This document shows positions 44,878 to 56,239 of a DNA stretch of 64,000 nucleotides, piece after piece. The stretch covers positions 33,119,183-33,183,182 of the forward strand of contig CM077116.1 of NCBI GenBank assembly GCA_039619475.1. The letters are read 5' to 3'. Position 1 is the first letter of the stretch. Each line of letters begins with the position of its first letter. A program made the position numbers and the translations under genes. The stretch is from Icerya purchasi (lineage: Eukaryota; Arthropoda; Insecta; Hemiptera; Monophlebidae). The notes beneath the pieces were generated by a model that had not been told where the DNA came from, did no database searches, and saw nothing but the letters and a program-made list of their open reading frames with translations.

Positions 44878-45403
44878 TGCTTTACTTTGTATTGTCTGAA
44901 TTTTTTTAAATTTACTTTTACTAATGTTGATAAAGCTGTATGTCGCTAGAGATAATTCTCTAGATAGTAGTCACTCGTTGCCAATAGATGCCAGTCCATC
45001 GACAGCGACACGAATGACAACAGCCACGAATTTCCGTGCGTCCACGTCGTGCGGGGTGGTAATCTTCTTTCAATAGACTTGGTACTGAACAGAAGAGCTA
45101 AAACGGAAATTTATATAGCTGATGGGAAAACGGTGGGGTGTTGTTGGCCGATAACAACACACCAATAAATACCGATAAGCATAATATTGCAGCTACATCT
45201 TGCAGGTCATCAGCAGCTCACCCATAAACAAAGTGCCCCAGGCAAGACTAATACTATATAAACATTATGTCTTGGGGTGAGCAGGCGAGTATCCAGCGCC
45301 TTAAAACTGGACCTGTCGGCTAGGGGAGTAAACCCCGACAGAAAATCATGACGGAAGGCAACGGGATACCACTGTCATTTCAATTTTCCCTAGAACTGCA
45401 TCT

Positions 45404-46420
45404 ATGTACGTCGATAAAACAATGGCCCTAAGTCTCCGTCAGGCTGTTACTGATCCGCCCAGACAGCTAAATAGGGTACTAAGAATACACGGAGTTAAAG
45501 CAAGGCGGAAAAACTTCATAAACATTGGAACTTGGAATGTAAGATCGGCATATCAGATCGGAAAGCTAGCAAATATCATATCAGAAGCGAAAAGATTAAA
45601 CATAGACATACTGGGCATTAGTGAAACGAGATGGACAGGAAACGGGAGAATAAAATCTGACAACGACTATGACATGATCTACGCCGGAAAAGATAAACAT
45701 GAACATGGAGTAGGAGTACTGATACATACGAGACTGGCCAATAAAATAAGCGCAGTGATACCTAAATCAGAAAGAATCATCCTTATTAGAATTGATACGA
45801 AACCAAAACCTATCGTGGTAATACAAGTATACGCGCCAACCGCAGATAGCAAAAAAGGAGAAATAGAACGTTTCTATCACGATCTAGAAGAAACCAGAAA
45901 GTGCACGAAAAACAAAGATGTAGTATTCGTAATTGGAGATTTTAACGCCAAAGTAGGAAAAGATCATGGTAGCGAAATAGCTGGAAAATACGCGCTCGGA
46001 GATAAAAACGAAAGAGTCGAAATGCTGATTGATTTCGCAGAAAAGAATGATTATGTGATTTGTAACACATGGTTCAAACAACACGTAAGAAGGTTGTACA
46101 CGTGGGTTAGCCCTGGAGATAAAGCTAGAAATCAAATTGATTACATTCTGGTGAACCAGCGATATAAAAATGTTGTGAAAAATTGCCATACATACCCGGG
46201 AGCTGACTGTAATACGGATCATGTGCTACTCCTCGCCAAATGCCGCATAGCATTGAAAAGTCGAAAGGAGAAACTGAAGAAACAGCAACAGATAGACACA
46301 AATTGTCTAAAAGACCACGGAATACGAGAGAAATTCCAGGCTGAACTGAGAAGACAAAACGAGACCGAGGCGCACGAAAACGAAAATATCGATGAAATGT
46401 GGTCTACATGGAAAAACTAA
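45404..46420 (+). pseudogene. Element H endonuclease domain
   Basis: 338 codons. Motifs: INIGTWNVRSAYQIGKL (~residues 41-57), GISETRWTGNG (metal-binding Glu), VVIQVYAPTAD, VFVIGDFNAKVGKDHG, TWVSPGDKARNQIDYILV and CNTDHVLLLAKC (catalytic His). All APE-type motifs are intact. The frame ends at TAA 46418-46420 after TWKN, and the same frame continues beyond as part of the original ORF2, so the stop is a point break. Confidence 0.85.
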
Positions 46421-48326
46421 GTTATTGCAGCTGCCAGTGATGTAATACCGGTTAAAGAAAAAAGAAGGTATAATCCGTGGATGACGATAGAAATACTAAA
46501 TATGATGGAAGAAAGAAGAAAGATTAAAAACAGATTCGGACCTGAATATGTCAGATTAAATAAGAACATACAACAGAAATGTACAAAGGAGAAAAGTAAA
46601 TGGTACGATAGAAAATGTCAAGAGATCGAAGAACTCGACGCAAAACATAGCGACAGAGAACTACACATTAAAATTAAGCAAATGATGCAGATACACAAGA
46701 AAAAGAAGAACAGCATCTCATACATACGCAATGAAGACGGAAACTACTGCATGAATAAAAAAGAAACGCAAGAAGTTTGGCTAGAATACGTGAAGGAACT
46801 CTATGACGACGCTGCAAGACCTACCCAAATCGACTGCGCAACAAAAGAATCGGCCCCAAAAATAGAAATATGGGAGCTGAGAAATGCAATCAAAAGAGGT
46901 AGAAATCACAAAGCTGTAGGTAAAGATCAATTGTCGATTGACTTAATAAAACACATAACGCCAGAATATGAAAAAGAACTATTACAGATCATTAATAAAA
47001 TATACGAAGAAGGCAAACTACCTGTAGATTTCAAAGAAGTAAATTTCATACTGATACCAAAGCTCCTCCCAAGTATGTTCTGAATACAGAACCATCGCAT
47101 TGATGAGCCACTCTCTGAAACTTCTATTGGCAATAATTAACGCCAGAATTGAACGGAAAATCGATGAAAACCTAAGCGAAACACAATACGGATTTGTCCC
47201 AAAAAGAGGAACCAGAGACGCCATTGTGCTTCTGAAAATAGTTATACAAAGAGCTTTGAATGCAAACAGAGATATCGCCGCGTGTATCATTGATTACGAA
47301 AAAGCTTTTGATAGTGTAAAACATGAAAAATTAATCAAGATATTGAAGAAATACAATACTGACGACAAAGATTTACAGGTAATAAAGGATTTATACTGGG
47401 AACAGTGCGCGAATATCAAGATAGGCGCAGAATACTCTACTGGGCAATGCAGTATAAAGAGGGGTGGAAGACAAGGATGCCCACTCTCTCCACGGTTATT
47501 TAACATCTACGCAGACGAAATAATAAAAGAGGCACGAATTGAAGGAATGGGTCTGAAGATCAATGGACAAAGAATCAATGAAATAAGCTATGCGAACGAT
47601 AAGGTATTTATAGCTGAAACAGAAGCTCAAATGCAGAAAATGATCGATAGGATAAACCGTGTAGGAAGGAAATTCGGAATGAAAATAAACACGGAAAAAA
47701 CGAAATTCATGAGATTTTCGAGAACCAATAACAAAAAAGCAGTAATCATGATAGACAATGAAAAAATCGAGAATGTCACTAAGTTTAGATATTTAGGTGC
47801 TCTCATAAGTAAGGACGGAAGAGACCTAAAAGAAGTCAAAAGTAGAATCGGTATGGCAAAGACCGCCTTTAATAACCTTAGCAACGTCTTAAAAAACAGA
47901 ACCTTAAGCATGGGCCTGCGGAAGAGAATAATGAGATGCTACGTTTGGACGGTATTAAAATATGCGTGTGAAACCTGGACAATGAGTGCGGATATTGTAA
48001 GAAGACTGAACGCGTTTGAAATGTGGTGCTATCGGAGATTATTAAAAATACCTTGGACTGATTATGCAACAAACGTATCAGTCTTAACAAAAGTAAATGA
48101 AGAAAACAAAACGATAGTTGAAAATATTAAGCACCGAAAGCTGAAATACATAGCACATAAAATCCGGGAAAACGGTGTTTTCATGTTAGCATTGCAAGGA
48201 CGAGTTCAGGGAAAACCAATTAAAGGAAGAAGAAGATTGGAGCTAGCAACTACGAATGCACCAGCCAACTTTCCATGCAAAAGTATACAAGACACGATTA
48301 GATACGTCAGGAATCGAAGAGTATAG
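46421..48326 (+). pseudogene. Element H reverse transcriptase and C-terminus
   Basis: 46421-47083 continues the endonuclease frame (NPWMTIEIL..., GRNHKAVGKDQLSIDLIKH, FKEVNFILIPK). After a frameshift near 47070, 47100-48326 carries ETQYGFVPKRGTRDA, CIIDYEKAFDSV (motif A Asp), IKRGGRQGCPLSPRLFNIY and ISYANDKVFIA, where the conserved YADD has become YAND, losing a catalytic Asp. FRYLGALISKDG and the tail WCYRRLLKIPWTDYATN, KLKYIAHKIRENG follow. Confidence 0.85.
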
Positions 48327-48431
48327 ATGTACGCAACCTCTTGAGGCAAGAGATGCGACCCCGACGACGACGAATGTTGATAAAGGGGGATATATAGTCT
48401 ATATGGGATCTTATTAATGCTCTATAAATAT

Positions 48432-49250
48432 TTAACATATTACTATTCCCGCTATTGCACGCAATAGATTTGTACCCTTCTCGCACTTCTGTTGTAAATA
48501 CGTAATTTCATTCGTCCAGCTCATCTTTCCATCGAACATTACTCCCAAATATTTGCATGAGGGTTTAAATTGTATAGATTTATTATTTAACTTTATTAAG
48601 GGAGAATTTACCATTCTTCTCCTAGTAAATATTACTCCTTGCGTTTTCATTACATTAATTTGCAATCTTAAATCACTTAAAATGTTTTGTATTTCCAAAA
48701 TTGCTTTTTGAATTTTTTTAATTGCATGATTTTGTGTTGCTGCAGAGGCATAGACCACTATATCATCCGCGTATTGAACCACTCTAATATATTTTCTTTG
48801 TACTCGATCCATCTCGTGTGTATATATAGTGAACAGCAAAGGACTTAGAATGCTGCCCTGCGGTAATCCTTTCCCGGACCACACCGCATCGTGTATTTTA
48901 TGGTTGAATCTTGCGATCAATTTTCTGCCATTATAATAATTATATATCCACCGTGACACTACATAAGATACCCCTATTTTCTGTAACTGTTTTATTAATA
49001 TTGGTAAATCTACATTGTCGTAAGCTGTCTTTATATCTATAAAAATGGCCATAGTATACCAATTTTTAGCTAACATTTCTGAAATATCCATTGTAAATTT
49101 AGTTAACGCTTCCCTAGTTCCTGAATCTTTTCTAAATCCATACTGTACTTTTGGAAATTTATTTTTTTTAAAAATCCACCACGTTATTCTTTCTTTTATA
49201 ATGCTCTCTAAGGTCTTCCCAACACATGACAATAACGCTACTGGCCTGTA
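48432..49250 (-). pseudogene. Element G reverse transcriptase
   Basis: Frame 49232-48432: LSCVGKTLESIIKERI, QYGFRKDSGTREAL, AIFIDIKTAYDNVDL (motif A), KGLPQGSILSPLLFTIYTHEM, VVQYADDIVVYAS (intact YADD) and CKYLGVMFDGKMSW. A single-base frame change near 49245 separates it from the upstream YHS/YRPVA block. Confidence 0.85.
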
Positions 49251-50506
49251 AGACTGTGATAATTATTCGGTTGTTTATTTGGCTTAATTATGGGACATAC
49301 GAAGTGCTTTTTCCACGAAAAGGAACAAATCCCCCCTAGTAGTAATAAATTAAAAATATCTAACAGTATCTTTCTGCCTTCTGTTGGAAGAAGTCTTAAT
49401 GCCTCGTACGGAATACCATCTACCCCAACACTTGTATTTTTTTTATGATGTAAAGAGTTTTCTAATTCTTGCATAGTAATTTTTTTATTAAAAAATTGAT
49501 CATTATTATTATAATATACGTTCAACAGAACATTAGAAGTATCCACCGGACTCTCGAACTGTTCCATAAATTCTTTTATCCAATTTATATTTTCCTTGCA
49601 ATTAGAGACTACTTCTGGCTTTTTGAACCATTTAATCCTCTTCCACATCTCTCTTAAGCTTATCTGCGGTCCAATTTTATTACAGTATTTTTGCCATTCT
49701 TTCTTTTTAATATTCTTAATATATTTTTTCGTGATGGCTTGTTGTTTTTTATACTTTATGTAGTTCTGCATTGAAGGCTCCCTATTAAATCTATGCAGGG
49801 CAGCTCTTCTTAATGCTACGAACCTGTTACATTCTTCGTTCCACCATGTCTGGTAACGTTCTTTTTCTTTTGTTCTATTTCTTTTATTATCTTTATAGAC
49901 ACTGTAATTAATTGTATTTTGTATCATACCCGCAAATTCGTTAGATAAATTGTTACAAGATGTGGCAGCGATTTCGTCTCTGCAGTAATCTTTTAATTTA
50001 TCATTTATTGCCATTTTATATTTCTGCCAGTCTATTCTATTCATTGACACCGTCTGGTGGTTACTTCCATGCTCAATTTTATTTCTCTTAAATTCTACTC
50101 TTTTAATAATTTTCGTTATTATTGGGTAGTGGTCACTTCCGATAGGATCTGATAAGATCTCATAATCCAACTTAGTGGCAAAATTTGCAGATGATAATAT
50201 TAAATCTAAGTTATTATTTTCCCTACCATAACCTGCAATATGTGTTGGTTGATCTATATTAATTACATATAGTTGTTTCTTATTTATAAATTCTTCCAGG
50301 TATTTTCCTCCCTCTGTGTTTATTCTCGTACATCCCCATGCTGTATGCAAGGCATTGAAATCCCCCATTATTATACAAGGCTTTTTCATATCGCGAGTAA
50401 TCACTTCCCATTCTGACACTGTTGTTTTATGTCCTGGGCGACAATACACTAATAATATCTCCAACTGCATCCTATAAATAATTACCGACATTCTTAAAGA
50501 CTGCAC
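49238..50506 (-). pseudogene. Element G endonuclease C-terminal part and RT start
   Basis: 422 codons. LLVYCRPGHKTT, PCIIMGDFNALHTAWG, NNLDLILSSANF and IGSDHYPIITKI complete the endonuclease; YQTWWNEECNRFVALRRAAL is the WW linker; NTSVGVDGIPYEALRLL opens the RT. It ends by frameshift at 49238. The upstream N-terminal endonuclease piece is at 50575-50760 in another frame. Confidence 0.85.
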
Positions 50507-50574
50507 CTTATTTTCTGTTTGCCTAATGCTAATCGAATCTCGGACCTAACTAATCGAATTGTAAATGAATAAAA

Positions 50575-50760
50575 TTAACCCTCCGCCTCTGCCCCATGTT
50601 TCCTGTCGAACCGTATTATCTTATATGTATGCCCTTTTGTACACGTTGATTTCCTTGTAACCAAATTTCGCATAGACCACAAATTTGTAACGTCATGCAT
50701 TTTGAGCGCTCTCTTTAATTCTTCATGATTTGAGTAAATGCCTCTGCAGTTCCATAACAC
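50575..50760 (-). pseudogene. Element G endonuclease N-terminus
   Basis: MLWNCRGIYSNHEELKRAL is the first endonuclease motif (QWNCRG with the W kept). The frame then leaves the domain after about 60 codons; the missing ETWL motif is not readable here. Confidence 0.7.
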
Positions 50761-51003
50761 ATTATATATTTAAGTTTTCCATTTTATTTATGTATTATTT
50801 ATTTATTTATTTTTTTTTTTATAATTAATTTATTTTCTATTTTAAATTTTAATATTATACTTTATCTATTATTATCGTATATCGATTTAATTATTTAATT
50901 AATTACATGCTTTAATTTTTAGCTGTTTTCCCATTACTCTTATTTTTTCCTTTATCTACATTGTTATTTTCTACTGTTTTAATCGCCCCTATCTGCTTAC
51001 TTG

Positions 51004-51408
51004 CTATCTTTTCTGTTTGCTTCCCTGTTTGTTTTTCAAACTGTTTCCCCCCATCTGATTTCCTACTTGACCTTTTGTTTTCCTATTTGTGTTATTATTT
51101 TTTTTTAGCGTAAAATCGTTAACTCTTGTAACCATATTCATACTTGTTTTCTCTCGCCTCACTTTTACTATATTTACCGGCGATCGTGTCGGACTAGGTG
51201 AAATCCCGCTGTGATTCCCCTTAATTGCATTATCTCTAGCAAATTTGTACTTATTTAATTCTTTTATTTGCGTTGATCTATCATAATTACCTCTACCTCC
51301 TGTAGGTTTCGTAAGATTTACTTTATATTCCTTTGTGTTGGTTAAATTTCTTGTGTTGACGTACCCAAGGAAAAAAAAAATATACCATGCTCTATGCCAG
51401 TTGCACAT
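51004..51408 (-). pseudogene. Element G ORF1 fragment
   Basis: 134 codons, strongly basic and Asn/Lys-rich (KKNNNTNRKTKGQVGNQMGG), lying just before the endonuclease. This fits the C-terminal RNA-binding part of a LINE ORF1. No zinc knuckle is seen. Confidence 0.45.
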
Positions 51409-51469
51409 GAACTATGCGGTAATAGTGTGGTGAAAAGTAAACAAAACCAAACTAAAACACATAAACTAC

Positions 51470-51815
51470 GTTCAAAAAAAATGTTTAAGAATCATTATGG
51501 GAACTAATAGGAAGAATACAAATATAGAAGGGGACATATTATGAAATTACAATATCTTAAACCCAAAATCTCATGTGCACTACTTAGTTACATTGGAGTG
51601 GATAAACAAAAAAATAAAAATAGAAAAGAAATCAGCAAGGTTATGATAGAAAAATACGACTCTATAAAAGCAATAACTTACAAATAAACATATTATGCAA
51701 TATGTTAAACGCACTACCGGAACATATTAAACGATTACCACCAAACGGAAAAACAACTAAATAAGAATTGCAAAAATGGTCTACAAAAAAAACTCTAAAA
51801 TTAAATAATTAATCA
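51470..51815 (+). mobile_element. 3' end of a CR1/Jockey-like LINE
   Basis: Across frames the + strand reads KCLRIIMGTNRKNTNIEGD, LNPKSHVHYLVTLEWI, and MLNALPEHIKRLPPNGKT with LQKWSTKK. This pattern (RxIxG..., NILPxxxxY, N.LP..I...) is the end of ORF2 in LINEs without RNase H. Short, decayed and 5'-truncated. Confidence 0.4.
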
Positions 51816-51971
51816 TGGTTATACCTCATCGAGTTTAGGATAAGTCATCAAATAACGATATGTAATGAAAAAAAGAAAGAGTACATGGATTGTAATGAGA
51901 AAATTATTTTTATTTAAATTATATGCCGAGTGCGTGAATGGGGATTATTGGTATGAGTCAAAGTTCACATA

Positions 51972-52255
51972 TCTCTTATATATATAAAAATCCCGTGTCA
52001 CAAATGTTTGGTCAAAGTAATCTCCGAAACTACTCAACCGATCTTAATGAAATTTTCACACTATGTGTGATTTAGTCCAGCTTAAAAGATGGGATAGTTT
52101 TTATTTCGATTGATGACCTCAATATTTTTTTATTGCAAATTAAATGGTTCATTTGGATAAAATGTAATTAATTAGAATGAAATTTGCACACTAGGGGTAT
52201 TTTGGGGCAATAAATTGATCTGTCAAGGTATAATTCATGAAAAAATTCGGTTTTG
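51972..52255 (+). mobile_element. Helitron-like 5' terminus
   Basis: TCTCTTATATATATAAAAATC at 51972 followed by CCCGTGTCACAAATGTTTGG and AACTACTCAACCGATCTTAA-TGAAATTTTC matches the well-known insect Helitron left-end pattern (TCTCTATATATAAAAAT...ACTACTGAACCGATTTTGATGAAATTT). The second half 52139-52215 repeats part of it. No CTRR-type hairpin end was found, so the length is unknown. Confidence 0.5.
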
Positions 52256-52261
52256 CGAGTT

Positions 52262-53235
52262 TTAAATGAATTTTAATGTTTTTAAAATGATACGAATCAG
52301 GGTTGGTGGCGCGTTCTTTCGGCGACGATCTAATAGATAATTTGTTCTGCCTTTAGTATTATTTTTTGATTTTCGAACGTCGTCGATTATTAGCTCTGGC
52401 AGTGTCTTTGTGTACAGGCCGGTGACGTCAATACTGGTAGAGAAAAGCAATAAAATCACTGTTCTCTTTTTGCCTTGAAAATATTTGTTTAACGTTTTTA
52501 GAAGTTCAATAATTTCTCTAGGTACTACCGTTTTCAAAAACCTTTAGAAAATCACTGGCTCCTTTATAGCTTTGTTCTGTAAGTTCTTTCAAGGTTTTTA
52601 TGCTTTTCAATATATCCATCTTGTGGGTCACAGGAGTTTGATTTTTGCTATATTACTAACTAATCCTTGAGCTGCGTCTTCAGTAACGTATTTGTACTCG
52701 TATTTAGCTTTAGTGTTAGAAAATAATATTCCTAGGTGATGAATTTGATCTATGACGCTTTCTACAGTTATTGAAGTTTTGCAGTTTGCTTTCATAACTA
52801 GATCAACGAAGTAAGCGTTACAGTGAATGTAGTCTGCAAGTTGTTGCTTGTCTTTTATGACTGACTGAGTTCCCTCATGGATGCCACTCATGTTATCTAT
52901 TGCATCATAAATCTGCCCACGAAAGTGGGCCAATCGGAGCTGCAATCTGAGTAAAATGTCAAAAACAAGGGTTGAAATGTCTGTACCACGCGTATTTGTC
53001 GTTTCATAAAAACCCAAAAAAAACTTTCATGGAGATCCACATTGGCATTAACTAACCCAACACACAAAAACTAACTTGCTCGTGGCCTAAAATGTCTCTA
53101 GTTCTGTCGCAAATGACAGAATATACCAAGGGATTCTTTGATTTAATGCTTTGAACTCTTCTAGAAACAATTTCATTCCCCAAAATATGGATGATTTCAT
53201 TTTGTATGGCGAGTATAGTTATTCTTTTTCAAGCC
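52262..53235 (-). pseudogene. ZMYM1-like (DUF4371) hAT transposase gene, catalytic part
   Basis: Minus-strand reading in several frames gives KSKNPLVYSVICDRTRDI (first hAT Asp), HESFF-GFYETTNTRGTDI, LRLAHFRGQIYDAIDNMSG (second Asp region), ADYIHCNAYFVDLV (AHxxNLV block), then from 52537 PREIIELLKTLNKYFQGKKRTV and STSIDVTGLYTKTLPEL. This is the ribonuclease-H-like core of ZMYM1/DUF4371 proteins, hAT-derived and common in insects. Frame breaks near 53010 and 52560 and a truncated C-terminus show decay. Its 5' exons lie at 55602-56111, beyond a Jockey insertion. Confidence 0.75.
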
Positions 53236-53589
53236 GCAGTTTCCTTGTTTTCACTTCATACTTCCAACAATTTCATTAAGTTTCCTTTAACATTCATGTG
53301 ACCTCTTCTTTGTCTAACAAGGTACTTTAGGCTACTTATACAGTTCTGAGCCTACCGTGATCAATTTTTATTATTAAGCAATGACTAGGTTTAATTTTTC
53401 TATTTTATATTTATAATCAATTTATACAAACCTTAATAGTCTTTTTTTCTATTACATTATTATTTTATGTTAAACAAAATAATCTTCGCAATTTTTTTTT
53501 CTCACCCCCCCCCCGTCTTCATACAATCTGTTCAGTTGAACAATAAGTAGCAATGTTATTTTATGTAAACCATGGTGGAACGCTTCCCA

Positions 53590-55255
53590 GTAGTCGCTAT
53601 TCCTTATTTGTATGTACGTTATTTATTGGATTATGTTGAGCTATACAAATTAATGTCTACGGACAAAATTCCAGTTCAACTAATGTGTTGTTTCAATCGT
53701 CTGAATCGTACGTTATTCTGCACATTGATGTGGTTTCCAAGTCGATGGAAGTATCTTCTAGCAAAGGTTGTAATTACTTCTTTAACCGTTGGAATGCAGA
53801 GGTCTTTGTGTATATTATCATTACGGACAAACTATGGTGCCGCCAAAATATCTCGTAGGACTTTGGACTGAAATATTTGTATAATGTTAAGATTTGAAAT
53901 GCTCGTCGTCCCTAGATTTGAATAACACAGGTTCTAAGATTGCCCTGTATAGTAGCACTTTATTTTCAACTGATAAAGATGAATTTTTGTTCATTAACCA
54001 ACGCAGACTGCGGTATTTGATATCTAGTTGCTTTCGTTTTGCAATAATATGATTCTTGAAGGTGAGCCGTTGTTCAAGATGTAACCCGAGATATTTCACA
54101 GCATATGAGTTGGGAATTGTCTGCCCATTCAGCTGGATTGGCAAATTTTTCCCTTTGTTTAAGGTAAACAAAACCTATTTTGACTTTGATTCGTTAACTG
54201 CAACTCTCCATTGTTTAAGCCACTTCTCCACACATAGCAGATGATTTTGGAGCTGTTCGGTAGTTATGAAGTTATCTCGGTGAGTTGATAAAATAGCCGT
54301 GTCATCAGCAAACATAGCTGTGGTTGTATCATTATTTTCTGGGAAGTCTTGTGTATAAATCTGATACAATACTGGTCTCAGTACACTGCCTTGTGGCACT
54401 CCTGACATTATAGGGTACATTACATTAACACGAAAGTGTCTTTCTGCTAGGTAGGACTTTATTAACAGGTAATACGGATGAGGCAGTTGGTGTTTCAGCT
54501 TATATTACGGTATGCCAAACCTTGTCAAAAGCTTTTTCAACGTCGAGAAAAATCGCAATACAATATTTCTTTTCTTCAAAGCTTTTGCTTAAGATGTCGA
54601 CTATTCTGTGTGTTTGATCTATTGTATTGTGGTAGTTCTTGAAACCAAACTGATAGTCGGGTATCACTTTATTTTCCTCGAAAATAGGTTTTATTCTTCT
54701 GAGCAGGATTTTTTCGAAGAGTTTAGAGAATATTGGTAATAAGCTAATAGGTCTGTAAGAAGTCGTTTCATATTGCGGTTTTCCCGATTTTAGGGTCATT
54801 ACTATTGTACTGAATTTTCATTGTATCGGAAAGTAACCAGTTCGAAGAATTGCATTGAAAATGAGTGTTAACAATATTACAGCTTTTCCTGACATTCTCT
54901 TAATGATATTAGCTGTGATCAAATCATACCCCGGTGCTTTGTTTGGATTTAAATGTTTTTGTATGTATGCCTTTACTTCCATAGGAGATGTTGGCTTTAT
55001 TGGGAGTGACATCTGAAATGGTACCTGCTAATATTTTTCTATGTCTTCTTCATGGCTTGGAATACCACTTTGATGCGGTTGAAATACCTTTGATAAATAT
55101 TCAGCAAATACGTTTGCTTTTTCTTGATTAGTTCGTGCCCAATTTCTGTTTTTCGTTTTAATGATGGTGCACTGAGAATTATATGATCTTTCTTTATATT
55201 TTTTGCTGCCTTCCACAAATTATAGTTCCACAAAATTGAAGTAAACTTTTTTTTC
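53590..55255 (-). mobile_element. Jockey-clade LINE, 5'-truncated, inserted in the hAT-like gene
   Basis: Minus-strand order: NRNWARTNQEKANVFAEYLSK (55150), NPNKAPGYDLITANIIKR (54950), SYRPISLLPIFSKLFEKILLRR (54740), FLDVEKAFDKVW (54540), MSGVPQGSVLRPVLYQIYTQD (54400), MFADDTAIL (54320), VKYLGLHLEQRLTFKNH (54090) and the C-terminal SKVLRDILAAP...HRLGNHINV (53870-53690). No RNase H. These are Jockey-clade hallmarks. The YxDD pair (FADD) is intact but at least four frameshifts or stops interrupt ORF2, and the endonuclease is missing. Confidence 0.85.
53690..55233 (-). pseudogene. Jockey ORF2 reverse transcriptase (frameshifted)
   Basis: Open pieces at 55233-55028, 55012-54818, 54799-54500, 54420-54175 and 54171-53887 plus the tail to ~53690 together cover the whole RT. 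In block C, VPQGSVLRP replaces the usual VPQGSVLSP. The enzyme would have used cleaved target DNA as primer. Confidence 0.8.
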
Positions 55256-55601
55256 GAAAATCTTGGTTAATGTAAAATAATTTGCAGTTTACATGCTCAT
55301 AAAAATTATTATTTTTAAATTACATCAAAATACGTGCTTTTAATAAATCCTACACATATTTTGACGTAGAATTCACATCTTTTATAGTAATTTTATAAAT
55401 TCTTCAATTCTTTTCTAACCGTTATAGAAGACAAGAAAGCAAATTTTTCACACGTTGACATGTTTCTTCATTACATTAAGTAACTTTTGCAGAGAATTTT
55501 AAATACTTTACAAAATTGATTATCTACATCAGTGAAAAAAATTATATATAGATCTTAAGCACCTTAGGCATATATTGTTTCAAAATTTAACAACTACTTA
55601 C
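55256..55601. other. AT-rich DNA, likely intron of the hAT-like gene
   Basis: No coding seen. It lies between the Jockey 5' end and the donor of the hAT-like exon at 55602-55719. Confidence 0.4.
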
Positions 55602-55719
55602 CAATGTTGTCTGTTCTTCTTTGTTCCAAATCTAAACTTTTCTTAGCTTGCGTTGTTTGATACGTCAGCATAATTTACAATTGAGACTGCTTCTACTGGT
55701 ATTGAAAGTTTGTGGGAAC
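55602..55719 (-). pseudogene. hAT-like (ZMYM1-type) gene, exon 2
   Basis: On the minus strand a strong acceptor TTCTGTTCTAG precedes 55719 and a consensus donor GTAAGT follows 55602. Joined to exon 1 the phase is kept (split Gly codon) and the reading continues HKLSIPVEAVSIVNYADVSNNAS, then meets TAA in the exon. The stop argues for decay. Confidence 0.5.
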
Positions 55720-56047
55720 CTAGAACAGAATGAAAAGCTTGTATATTTTGTTAAGACTTTACATACGGTAATTAAAACATTTGGTCAATAAAAAAATCAT
55801 ATACATATATAAGAAAAAGTTTTCTACAAATAAGGCCTATTTGTTATATGTAGTAAAAGTCAATACTAATTGTTTGTAAATTGTCTTATCAGTAATAATA
55901 CGAGTCAAAGCCAAAGTCAGAATTTTCTGGGTTTTAACAATTCACAGTAAAGTTACTGTTAACTTTTGGTAAATCATTCGCGGCACTAAATTACATATTT
56001 TAAGTATAGTATGTAATTTAAATCAAAATATAAAATAAATTACTTAC

Positions 56048-56111
56048 CACTGTTCTTCTTTGACTTTTTAAGAAATGATGATATATATCGCTGTTCTTCT
56101 ACTCGCTTCAT
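56048..56111 (-). pseudogene. hAT-like (ZMYM1-type) gene, first coding exon
   Basis: From ATG (complement of 56109-56111) the minus strand reads MKRVEEQRYISSFLKKSKKNS, the short basic I/L-S-S/x-FLKK start typical of DUF4371 hAT proteins, and ends AGTG|GTAAGT at 56048/56047. Found by eye; too short to stand out as an ORF. It supports one spliced gene running from ~56.2 kb down to 52.26 kb. Confidence 0.5.
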
Positions 56112-56239
56112 GGTTACATTGATAACACAACACTACATCACCCACTAGCAAACTGCGTCTAGCAACTGTTGACGTCTATGTCTAGTATGCTAAAGTTACA
56201 GCGGAGCGATACAACGACCACTTGCAAATGCGACTGACT

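Larger units (their letters stand above)
44936..48372 (+). mobile_element. Element H: full-length RTE-like LINE, 3.44 kb
   Basis: Bounded by a perfect 13-bp target duplication AATGTTGATAAAG (44923-44935 and 48373-48385) inside element G. It has a ~470-base 5' leader, one ORF2 with APE endonuclease and RT but no RNase H, a C-terminal RRLLKIPW...RGRRR-type tail and a 3' end in CCCCGACGACGACG short repeats instead of poly-A, features of RTE-type LINEs. Frame breaks at 46420, near 47070 and in the C-terminus, and an altered RT active site, mark it as inactive. Confidence 0.9.
43542..51400 (-). mobile_element. Element G: antisense RNase-H LINE, split by element H
   Basis: Read right to left: ORF1 (51408-51004), endonuclease (50760-49850), RT (49400-48432), then after removal of element H (44936-48372) the thumb, RNase H and C-terminus (44923-43612). 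The poly-A tail is the T27 run at 43542-43568. The coding joins smoothly across H once one copy of the 13-base duplication is removed (…PFIN/ISKSKF…RICLGAMKS-type block). A possible target duplication is TTGTACATG (43533-43541) and TTGCACATG near 51401. RT and RNase H catalytic residues are intact, but ORF2 has at least two frame breaks. Confidence 0.85.
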
